Shown: positions 7,107-12,803 of the stretch, piece after piece
How positions within the stretch are numbered: the stretch's first letter is position 1
How the letters are laid out: every line of letters begins with the position of its first letter
NCBI GenBank assembly: GCA_045641625.1
Contig: JAZUHH010000047.1
Span: 1 to 12,803 of the forward strand
DNA length: 12,803 nucleotides
Direction of reading: 5' to 3'
Origin: UBA1723 sp045641625
GTDB taxonomy: Bacteria > Bacteroidota > Bacteroidia > Bacteroidales > Paludibacteraceae
Notes under the pieces: generated by a model
Told to the model about the DNA's origin: nothing
The model's database searches: none
Seen by the model: the letters and a program-made list of their open reading frames with translations, nothing else
Position numbers and translations under genes: made by a program

Positions 7107-8401
7107 GCCTTTTCTTCTATTTTTAGTTGTTCATTCGCCAGCATCATGCAGAACAGGATAGCAATGCACAAAACCATGATTCCAGTGCATCCTCCCAACA
7201 TTGCGTCCGTCAGTCCCTGAATGGCATACATTGCCATAACGAAGATCGCAAAGACTCGGGCCTTCCCTTCAAAGAATACCGGGAACATCACATACAGCGC
7301 AATCAGTCCGATCAAGGCAAAAACTCCCATTTCAAGAAGCACTTCGAAATACTGGCTATGAGAAGACAATCTTAACTGAGCATAATACTCAGGGTAATCG
7401 CTCTTATTGTAGAATTCAACAAGTCTGTCGCACGACGATCCAAGACCAGAGCCAAAGAAGAAGCTCTCGCCACAAATTTTGTACACTCCGTGCCATATCA
7501 TAATTCTATGTTCCTCGTTTCCCTCAAATTTACCAGTAATGCACTTGGACAATTCGAAAGAGACATTTTCACTGCGAGGATGATGCTTCAACAACGAGAA
7601 CAGCGCTATGGAAAGAACGGTTGTAATAGCCAACGCCCAAATTCTTCCCTTTGTTCTCATTCGGAACATCACTCCCACAAGCAGGCAGGCAAAAAGGACC
7701 AACAGACTGCTTCTGCATCCGCTGAAGAATATGCACAAGAAAATCACGACTATAACGAACGACATGAGAACATAAGCGTTCAGCGTCCCCAAATCCTTGA
7801 TCAACGACCTTCTTGCAAAAGGCACCATTACCAAAGCCAAAGTTAGTGACAAGCCTAAATTCTGGTGCAGTTTGTTATGGTGAATAACGTCCGCCATAGT
7901 GCTTATCGAAGGCATCACCAAATCCTTATTCTGCGTCAAATCAGACAATGCCGCACTGTTAAGCACATGATATACAACCACAAAGTAGCAGCATCCAACT
8001 ATCACAGCTCCCGCGATATACACGTACAGCATTGACTTTAGCTTATACCTTTCATTCACTCCGAACAGGCAAACCAGAGTTATAACCACAAAATACAGAT
8101 GCTTTACAAATCGTCTTACTCCATAATCAATATTACTTGTCCATAAAAGAGTCAATGCCTCGAATCCAACAAAGGCTAGTAGGAGAAGCAGAGACTTGTC
8201 GTACTTCCTGAACGTAAAATTCTTCATGTCAAGCCAACGGAACTCCAAAGCCCACGATATTATCCACGCATTGAACAAAAATCTCAGCGTAGAATCCTGT
8301 GCAGAGGCAAAAAAGAGCAGAACTAGACAGAGAACATAATTTATGTACCCTACTACACTTCTGTATTTATCAAATATTTGTTGTACCATTATCTTAATCA
8401 T
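7103..8401 (-). CDS. O-antigen ligase/polymerase family membrane protein (Wzy_C), copy 1
   Basis: This encodes 432 residues with about ten or more hydrophobic helices. It shares the Wzy_C marks of its downstream neighbour: SGCRSSL (227-233) with Arg230, a large periplasmic loop with EEHRIMIWHG (296-305), GSGLGS (317-322), and SSHSQYFEVLLEMGVFAL (346-363) with His348. In the N-terminal half, LEFRWL (52-57) and CLFGVNERYKLKSMLY (111-126) align with the other copy, so the pair arose by duplication. Overall divergence is large, which suggests different substrates or roles, such as one polymerase and one ligase. The start overlaps the upstream glycosyltransferase stop by eight bases; an ATG four codons in (8389) would leave a 4-bp gap and is also possible. 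Location is the inner membrane, with the active loop in the periplasm. Confidence 0.85.
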   Translation of the reverse strand: MIKIMVQQIFDKYRSVVGYINYVLCLVLLFFASAQDSTLRFLFNAWIISWALEFRWLDMKNFTFRKYDKSLLLLLAFVGFEALTLLWTSNIDYGVRRFVKHLYFVVITLVCLFGVNERYKLKSMLYVYIAGAVIVGCCYFVVVYHVLNSAALSDLTQNKDLVMPSISTMADVIHHNKLHQNLGLSLTLALVMVPFARRSLIKDLGTLNAYVLMSFVIVVIFLCIFFSGCRSSLLVLFACLLVGVMFRMRTKGRIWALAITTVLSIALFSLLKHHPRSENVSFELSKCITGKFEGNEEHRIMIWHGVYKICGESFFFGSGLGSSCDRLVEFYNKSDYPEYYAQLRLSSHSQYFEVLLEMGVFALIGLIALYVMFPVFFEGKARVFAIFVMAMYAIQGLTDAMLGGCTGIMVLCIAILFCMMLANEQLKIEEKA

Positions 8402-9203
8402 AATATCCGAACACAGTCAGGACACTCTTGAATATTCTTGTATGTAACTTATTGAACTTGTTTCTATTGCCGACTGTCGGATAAAGACCTGTTCCATCAT
8501 CTTTGACGCAGTCCTTTCTATCCACCAGATAATCCTTCCAGTCGTATGTCTTTATATGATGGAAAGAATCGTTCTGCTCGTTGGCAATTTTTCTGACTTC
8601 CAGCCTCTGCTGCATCTGCATCGGAGAGCGGTGCTGGTAATGTATCACCTGAACTTGCTTGGGATAAGTCAAGCCACATGGCTCTGGACGACGCTTTGTC
8701 TTGTCCCATTTCAAGCTCTTGCTATGGCGAAGGAATCTGATCTCTGCCCAAGTTCCCGGCAAATAGTATTCGATCAGTTCCTTGTCATGGGCGAAATCAC
8801 CCGTAAAACTGTCAAAGTCATCCTCTGTCGTCAGCTGAAAATCAACTCTTGCCGCATGAACCTGCTTGTATTTGAAAGGAACCTGAGACAAGAACTCCTT
8901 TATATTGCCTTTGTAAAACTCGTCGGCATCCATACGTATTGCCCACCAGTCTCCTTCTTCCATTTCACCACCGAAGGCATCAAAGGCATAGCCTCTCAAG
9001 CCTTCTATGAACGGCTCTCGAGTCTGCAGGAAAGGTATCACATTAGGACATTCCTCTGCCACCTTCTGAACAATCTCCCATGTTCCGTCGTCGCTGCCAT
9101 TGTCGATCACGATTACTTTATCGCACCATTTGGCATCGTCTCTCAATGTATATTCCAATATGTCTGCCTCGTTCTTGACGAGCATCAAACCATATATCTT
9201 CAT
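8394..9203 (-). CDS. Family 2 glycosyltransferase (GT-A fold)
   Basis: This encodes 269 residues. GT2 features in order are LVKNEADILEYTLRDDAKWC (8-27), the nucleotide-binding segment VIVIDNGSDDGTWEI (30-44) and the metal-binding MDADEFY (91-97, DAD at 92-94). The KNE opening plus DNGSDDGT fit the cytoplasmic transferases of LPS core and O-antigen assembly (WaaE-like). The C-terminal half is polar, with LPGTWAEIRFLRHSKSLKWD and QVQVIHYQHRSP, and has no transmembrane segment. It would add a sugar from a nucleotide donor to a lipid-linked or core acceptor on the cytoplasmic face. It lies 19 bp after the Stealth-like gene and overlaps the first O-antigen ligase-like gene, so it belongs to the same operon. 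Donor and acceptor are unknown. Confidence 0.85.
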   Translation of the reverse strand: MKIYGLMLVKNEADILEYTLRDDAKWCDKVIVIDNGSDDGTWEIVQKVAEECPNVIPFLQTREPFIEGLRGYAFDAFGGEMEEGDWWAIRMDADEFYKGNIKEFLSQVPFKYKQVHAARVDFQLTTEDDFDSFTGDFAHDKELIEYYLPGTWAEIRFLRHSKSLKWDKTKRRPEPCGLTYPKQVQVIHYQHRSPMQMQQRLEVRKIANEQNDSFHHIKTYDWKDYLVDRKDCVKDDGTGLYPTVGNRNKFNKLHTRIFKSVLTVFGYYD

Positions 9204-9222
9204 TCTGAAATATCACTATAAG

Positions 9223-10020
9223 TTACTTGTCCTGGAACAAAAGGTTGTCCAGGTAGTCTCTAAAAGCCTTCTGCTGATATGCGCCATCAGTCCATGCAAG
9301 ATGACGATAACGGAACAGGAACAAATCCAGCTTCTTTATAAAGTTGTATTTCCTTAGCCACTTATGATCAAAGTTCAGGCGGTAATCTACCTTTGCGAAA
9401 TTATAGTACAAAGAGAATATCACACAACCAATGTCATTCCTATAGTCGTAAGTGTCAACCATCTCCAAAAACTTGGTCTTGTTCATAGGGCTCCAAATAT
9501 GAGACTCGAACCACTGCGGATTTTCGAACTTAGACAGAGTTTCAAACATGGACTTGCGCCATAGGAAAGTGCCATTTTCATCTTTGCCGGACTCGTTTTC
9601 AAGTCTTGACTTCCAGTATTCTGCGTCAAACTTGTACGGCTTCTTTTTGTTTGTTCGCGGGATGAAATCCTCCCAGGAACTCTCTTTGGTAACGATCTGG
9701 TCATCACTTACCACGATAAAGTCTTCACTCAGATCATGGATATTTCTGATGGCGAACTCTATCTTGTGAACCAGATTCGCATCCTTTATATGGGTATAGG
9801 GATTGTCGCAAGGCACATGAACCACACTTTCAGCGATAGCTGACGGAGGATTGTCCCCAACGACGAAAATTCTGCCCAACCATGAAGAACAAAACTTCTG
9901 CAAGCTACGAATGACATACTCTATCTCCATTCGCTCACCGCATTGCAGTGCAACGGAGAAATTATCCTTAGAGCTGAACACATAAGGAAGTACGACATCA
10001 TGTTTAACTTGTTCTTTCAT
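9223..10020 (-). CDS. Putative glycosyl- or sugar-phosphate transferase, Stealth-like
   Basis: This encodes 265 residues with no signal peptide or membrane segment. The pattern EYVIRSLQKFCSSWLGRIFVVGD (34-56), then VHKIEFAIRNIHDLSEDFIVVSDDQIV (84-110) with an acidic SDD, then ESHIWSPMNKTKFLEMV (172-188), is reminiscent of the conserved regions of Stealth proteins (bacterial hexose-1-phosphate transferases for capsule). There the order is a GT-A-like 'RSIEKY...I..VTD', a 'LSE.F.Y.NDD' and an 'H.P...K' segment. This is a motif-level resemblance only, and the first Stealth region (YTWVDG) is not obvious. The setting between glycosyltransferases supports a role in the same glycan. It starts 16 bp after the fusion gene. 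An ordinary GT-A glycosyltransferase remains possible. Confidence 0.7.
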   Translation of the reverse strand: MKEQVKHDVVLPYVFSSKDNFSVALQCGERMEIEYVIRSLQKFCSSWLGRIFVVGDNPPSAIAESVVHVPCDNPYTHIKDANLVHKIEFAIRNIHDLSEDFIVVSDDQIVTKESSWEDFIPRTNKKKPYKFDAEYWKSRLENESGKDENGTFLWRKSMFETLSKFENPQWFESHIWSPMNKTKFLEMVDTYDYRNDIGCVIFSLYYNFAKVDYRLNFDHKWLRKYNFIKKLDLFLFRYRHLAWTDGAYQQKAFRDYLDNLLFQDK

Positions 10021-10036
10021 TATTGACGAAATATAT

Positions 10037-11518
10037 TTACAAATTGGTGCAGCCAGCCTTGACGTGCTTGTACCAACGCATCTTCACTATATTCTCCTTG
10101 CACTCTGCAACATCAAAGCCTCTGGCCTCAGCGTATGCTTCTGCCATAACTTCCAATGCCGCTTTGTCTATATTCAGTCTTTCAAAGTTTTTTATACCCT
10201 CGTTTGACGATACATTCTTTTTGAAAGTCAATCTGTTTAAATCTACAACCTCAATTTTATAAGGCTTGGAAGACGAGAACAAGATATTTCCTGCAGAGTA
10301 ATCCTTATGAATAACTCCAGCCTCGTGCATCTTTGCTGTAAAGATTCCGATAGCTCTCAAGATTTCCTCCCTATTCTCGAACTCCTTGTTTTTTATCAGA
10401 TCCCAGAATGTATGACCACATGCAGAGCATTCTGAGATATAATAACTGTCTTTTAGCAATCCAAAGGCCCTGTTTTCCACATAACCTATCGGCTTGGGAT
10501 TGTTTATTCCCTTTTCAAGCAATAAACTGCCGTATTCGAAAGACCGGCGCGCCTTGCTTTTGGTAAGCCAACCATAAATAATCGCCCTGAATATATTAGG
10601 GGCTTTGAATGACTTGACAACCCAACCTTTGCCATCAAACTTTTTCAATTCATTGCGACCTTTGTATATGGTCAAGCCTGACGAAACAAAATCTTCGGGC
10701 ATGGAGAACACTTCTTCAGCATCGTACAAATCAGATGCTTCAAACGAGCGCTTGCCAAGAATTGAACTGAAGAAGTTAATAAACCTGCTCCAAGTTCTCT
10801 TCTCTCTCAACGGACCACCGAGCATCTTGTTCTCGAAAGCTGCGTGATCCTTGTTTATGCTTGCTATGACAGTATTCTTCTTGTTTCTTGTTGATAGGCG
10901 GCGGCTTCCTCCACGAACTCGATACTTGAAACCGGTAATAGGAAGTTGACAATACTCTCCTCCGGTCTTCAGCATCTCGATCCACATGTCCCAGTCTTCC
11001 CAGCCCTGGATTGTCTCGCTGTAACCGCGAGTCTTCATCCAGTCTGCACGGCGGAACATTGAGCAGTTGTCGATCATGTTCTTTCGGGCAAGCAGCTGCT
11101 TTGAATACTTTCTTAGGGGCATCATGCCACTCTTGTCACCGAACATCTCTATCCTGCAGCCTACAACCTTTATTTCGGGGTTCTTCTCCAACACATCTAC
11201 TGCCTGTTCAACATACCCCTGAACCAAGATATTGTCAGCGTCAAAGGGAAGAATATAATCTCCCTTTGCCTCCCTTATCGCCTTGTTTCTTGTCGCGCAA
11301 ACTCCCGAATTCCCGTCAGAGAACAGGCGAATGCGGGAATCCTTCTCGGCATATTCCTTCAAGATGGCAAGAGACCTGTCAGCACTTCCGTCATTATAAA
11401 CGACAATCTCGAGCGGAGAATATGTGCAGGCAGTCAAACTGTCCATTGTCTCCACCAGATAATCCTGCATGTTATAAACAGGAACTATTATACTGACCAA
11501 TCTGTTCATCAATCGCAT
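10037..11518 (-). CDS. GT2 glycosyltransferase fused to a WaaP/InaA-type LPS (Kdo) kinase domain
   Basis: This encodes 493 residues in two parts. Residues 5-235 form a GT2 domain: VSIIVPVYN (8-16), EIVVYNDGSADRS (37-49), the DAD at 93-95 and QGWEDWDMWIEM (171-182). Residues about 280-493 form a kinase-like domain seen in Bacteroidetes LPS kinase (InaA/WaaP, Kdo kinase-like) proteins: IYKGRNELKKF (284-294), the likely ATP-site Lys302, Glu328 in RRSFEYG, the catalytic loop HKDYSAGNIL (404-413, with H404, D406, N411), and VVDLNR (424-429, D426 as the metal-binding Asp). All expected catalytic positions are present. The usual standalone kinase is about 250 residues, so this is a genuine fusion and not a misread, since the frame is continuous with no stop. 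It would transfer a sugar and phosphorylate it or the LPS core in the cytoplasm. Start and upstream stop overlap by one base (TGATG). A second ATG four codons in is possible. Confidence 0.85.
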   Translation of the reverse strand: MRLMNRLVSIIVPVYNMQDYLVETMDSLTACTYSPLEIVVYNDGSADRSLAILKEYAEKDSRIRLFSDGNSGVCATRNKAIREAKGDYILPFDADNILVQGYVEQAVDVLEKNPEIKVVGCRIEMFGDKSGMMPLRKYSKQLLARKNMIDNCSMFRRADWMKTRGYSETIQGWEDWDMWIEMLKTGGEYCQLPITGFKYRVRGGSRRLSTRNKKNTVIASINKDHAAFENKMLGGPLREKRTWSRFINFFSSILGKRSFEASDLYDAEEVFSMPEDFVSSGLTIYKGRNELKKFDGKGWVVKSFKAPNIFRAIIYGWLTKSKARRSFEYGSLLLEKGINNPKPIGYVENRAFGLLKDSYYISECSACGHTFWDLIKNKEFENREEILRAIGIFTAKMHEAGVIHKDYSAGNILFSSSKPYKIEVVDLNRLTFKKNVSSNEGIKNFERLNIDKAALEVMAEAYAEARGFDVAECKENIVKMRWYKHVKAGCTNL

Positions 11519-12243
11519 CAGATCTTGTCCAAGCCCTTAGTCAGCTTCAGCCAGTAATACTTCAAAGGATTCGTTTTCTTCAAATGCTTCCAAGGGCGCG
11601 AAGCATGAGGACGATGAAGGACTCTGTTCGACATATCTACATAGTTGGTAAAGCCTATCTCGACAGCCTTGTGCGAAATAGTCACATCGTACCAGCTCTT
11701 GTCTGGAGACAACGTGTCGAAATCAAATTTCCTGAGGAAGTCAACAGACAGCAAGGAGCAGCAGAAACTGATGTGTCTTTTGCATGGAGTAATCTCCCTG
11801 TCAAAGCCTTTGGTAATATCCTCGAACGGATAGTTCACAGTGTCAGTCTCATCGACAGTCACCGCCGCAATAAGACCGCAGTCGGGATGCTTTTCCCTCT
11901 CCTCGACAAGTTTCTTTATTGTATCCTCCTTTACAGTTACATCACTCTCCACAATTATCAGGTCGCAATCCTTCTCGATTGCAAGCTTCTGTACCCTTCT
12001 CAGCACAAAAAGATAATTTGGAGAAGGATGATCAGTCAGATCCGAAAGATTTACAAGGTCACAGCTCAGTTCAGCAGTCAGACTTTTAAGGATTTCAGTG
12101 TTCTCTGGAGTGGAATTGTCGTTATAGACAGTGTATGTGTATGGCACACAAACATTACCCAAGGCACCAACTAGCGCCCTGCAGCAATCTTTTGTGGTCT
12201 CTATGGAGTCCTTGACTGGCGTTATTACGATTATTCCCCTCAT
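11518..12243 (-). CDS. GT2-like glycosyltransferase, first gene of the polysaccharide operon
   Basis: This encodes 241 residues, soluble. The GT-A start IIVITPVKDSIETTKDC (4-20) is followed by YTVYNDNSTPENTEIL (37-52), the usual nucleotide-binding region, and IIVESDVTV (96-104), whose ESD takes the place of the DXD metal motif. The C-terminal part (SWYDVTISHKAVEIGFTNYVDM) fits the acceptor-side helices of GT2 enzymes. Activity would be cytoplasmic addition of a sugar or decoration during LPS or O-antigen assembly. It is the first of six closely linked genes, with an apparent leader of under 30 nt from the box at 12269-12276, and its stop shares a base with the start of the fusion gene. Substrate unknown. 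Confidence 0.82.
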   Translation of the reverse strand: MRGIIVITPVKDSIETTKDCCRALVGALGNVCVPYTYTVYNDNSTPENTEILKSLTAELSCDLVNLSDLTDHPSPNYLFVLRRVQKLAIEKDCDLIIVESDVTVKEDTIKKLVEEREKHPDCGLIAAVTVDETDTVNYPFEDITKGFDREITPCKRHISFCCSLLSVDFLRKFDFDTLSPDKSWYDVTISHKAVEIGFTNYVDMSNRVLHRPHASRPWKHLKKTNPLKYYWLKLTKGLDKI

Positions 12244-12268
12244 ACTAATTTCTTGACATTTTGGGGTG

Positions 12269-12276
12269 CAAAGTTA
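12269..12276 (-). promoter_or_regulatory. Bacteroidetes -7 box for the polysaccharide operon
   Basis: The minus strand reads TAACTTTG, an exact TAnnTTTG match, 25 bp upstream of the ATG at 12243. Transcription would begin around 12261-12264, giving a short leader of about 20 nt. No clear TTG is seen at the -33 distance, though the area is AT-rich. Confidence 0.55.
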
Positions 12277-12346
12277 CTACTTTATTTGTTAAACATCATG
12301 TTTTTTCGAATAAGATTGAGAAACGAGGCCAAGAAAGACAAAAAAA

Positions 12347-12380
12347 GAGGTTGCTCTGCATCGAAATGCAAAGCAACCTC
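12347..12380 (-). terminator. Rho-independent terminator of the aldolase gene
   Basis: The arms 12347-12361 and 12366-12380 pair over 15 positions around a 4-nt loop. On the minus strand the loop is TTCG and the one non-Watson-Crick pair is a G-U wobble, followed by TTTTTTTGTC, a classic U-tract. On the plus strand the same pair would be a C-A mismatch and no U-tract follows, which fixes the direction. It lies about 60 bp after the aldolase stop and separates it from the polysaccharide operon. Confidence 0.9.
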
Positions 12381-12443
12381 ATTATTTATGCTAAATGATT
12401 TTAATAGTATCCGCACTTCTCTTTCGGGAAGTGTTAGATGCTA

Positions 12444-12803
12444 TTACTCAGCCTTACCCTTAGAACCAAGAACGTTAACGATCTTGTGAGTGTACATCTT
12501 AACCATCTCCTTACGAGCGTCACCACAGTACTGACGTGGATCGAAGTGGTCTGGATGCTCAGCGAAGTGCTTACGAACAGCACCTGTGAAAGCAAGACGA
12601 GAGTCTGAGTCGATGTTGATCTTACATACAGCTGACTTAGAAGCCTTAGTAAGCTCTGACTCAGGAATACCGATTGCGTTAGGCAACTTACCACCGAACT
12701 GGTTGCACATCTCAACGTACTCCTCAGGAACTGAAGAAGAACCGTGAAGAACGATTGGGAAACCACCCTGTGCAGCAAACTTCTCCATAACACCCTCAAG
12801 AAC
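12444..12803 (-). CDS. fba: Class II fructose-bisphosphate aldolase, C-terminal part (start beyond right edge)
   Basis: The frame enters from the right edge and ends at TAA 12446-12444, giving 119 visible residues. The PIVLHGSSSVP segment carries the zinc-binding His of the class II family, and KINIDSDSRLAFT (about 60 residues later) is the substrate- and metal-binding NIDSD region. Class II aldolases of Bacteroidetes are about 330 residues, so roughly the last third is here. The enzyme cleaves fructose 1,6-bisphosphate to dihydroxyacetone phosphate and glyceraldehyde 3-phosphate in cytoplasmic glycolysis, using zinc. Codon use is strongly biased toward a few codons, as expected for a highly expressed gene, unlike the downstream operon. 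The zinc and catalytic residues of the N-terminal part cannot be checked. A strong terminator follows. Confidence 0.92.
   Translation of the reverse strand, partial: VLEGVMEKFAAQGGFPIVLHGSSSVPEEYVEMCNQFGGKLPNAIGIPESELTKASKSAVCKINIDSDSRLAFTGAVRKHFAEHPDHFDPRQYCGDARKEMVKMYTHKIVNVLGSKGKAE

Noticed and set aside
8556..9221. 221-residue open frame on the plus strand
   Set aside because: It lies wholly over the GT2 gene on the other strand, has no domain-like motif, and the antisense frame carries clear GT2 motifs.
12434..12799. 121-residue minus-strand frame over the aldolase
   Set aside because: It is a shadow frame of the aldolase; the LHGSSSVP and NIDSD motifs fall in the other frame.
1..12803. 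CRISPR array, tRNA or rRNA genes
   Set aside because: I saw no regularly spaced direct repeats and no cloverleaf- or rRNA-like conserved sequence on either strand.

Overview
The window suggests a member of the Bacteroidales (Bacteroides/Prevotella-like). Evidence: an AT-rich genome with long AT-rich intergenic gaps, no Shine-Dalgarno-like sites before the starts, and several exact matches to the Bacteroidetes -7 promoter box TAnnTTTG just upstream of operons. Short Cys-lipoproteins and an adjacent NfnA/NfnB-type pair also fit that group. I cannot name the species. All supported genes are on the minus strand, so transcription runs from high to low coordinates.

From the right edge: (1) 12444-12803 is the C-terminal third of a class II fructose-bisphosphate aldolase, closed by a strong hairpin terminator (12347-12380). 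(2) 12243 down to 5850 is a tight six-gene surface-polysaccharide operon starting just downstream of a -7 box at 12269-12276. It holds a GT2-like glycosyltransferase, a glycosyltransferase fused to a WaaP/InaA-like Kdo/LPS kinase domain, a Stealth-like putative transferase, another GT2, and two tandem paralogous O-antigen ligase/polymerase (Wzy_C) membrane proteins. Genes overlap or are at most about 20 bp apart. The likely job is building, phosphorylating, and polymerising or ligating an LPS core/O-antigen-type glycan. (3) 5749-3438 is a two-gene operon for an NfnAB-like flavin/iron-sulfur oxidoreductase, often labelled 'glutamate synthase small subunit' plus 'sulfide/dihydroorotate dehydrogenase-like'. 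It has its own promoter and a 13-bp hairpin terminator.

(4) 3437-3081 is a gene-free stretch holding that terminator, a 101-bp element bounded by perfect 19-bp inverted repeats, and a promoter. (5) 3080 down to 1 is a run of small exported or membrane proteins of unknown function: a lipoprotein, a lipoprotein gene broken by two compensating frameshifts, a three-helix membrane protein, a lipocalin-like lipoprotein, and the start of a secreted protein that runs off the left edge. Three of these have very similar lipoprotein signal peptides.

Most notable for follow-up are the double frameshift at 2279-1494 (intact if two one-base indels are corrected), the glycosyltransferase-kinase fusion, the tandem ligase/polymerase paralogs, and the 101-bp inverted-repeat element. 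I found no rRNA, tRNA, CRISPR array, full insertion sequence or defence system. I do not see strong evidence for a wholly new biological system.
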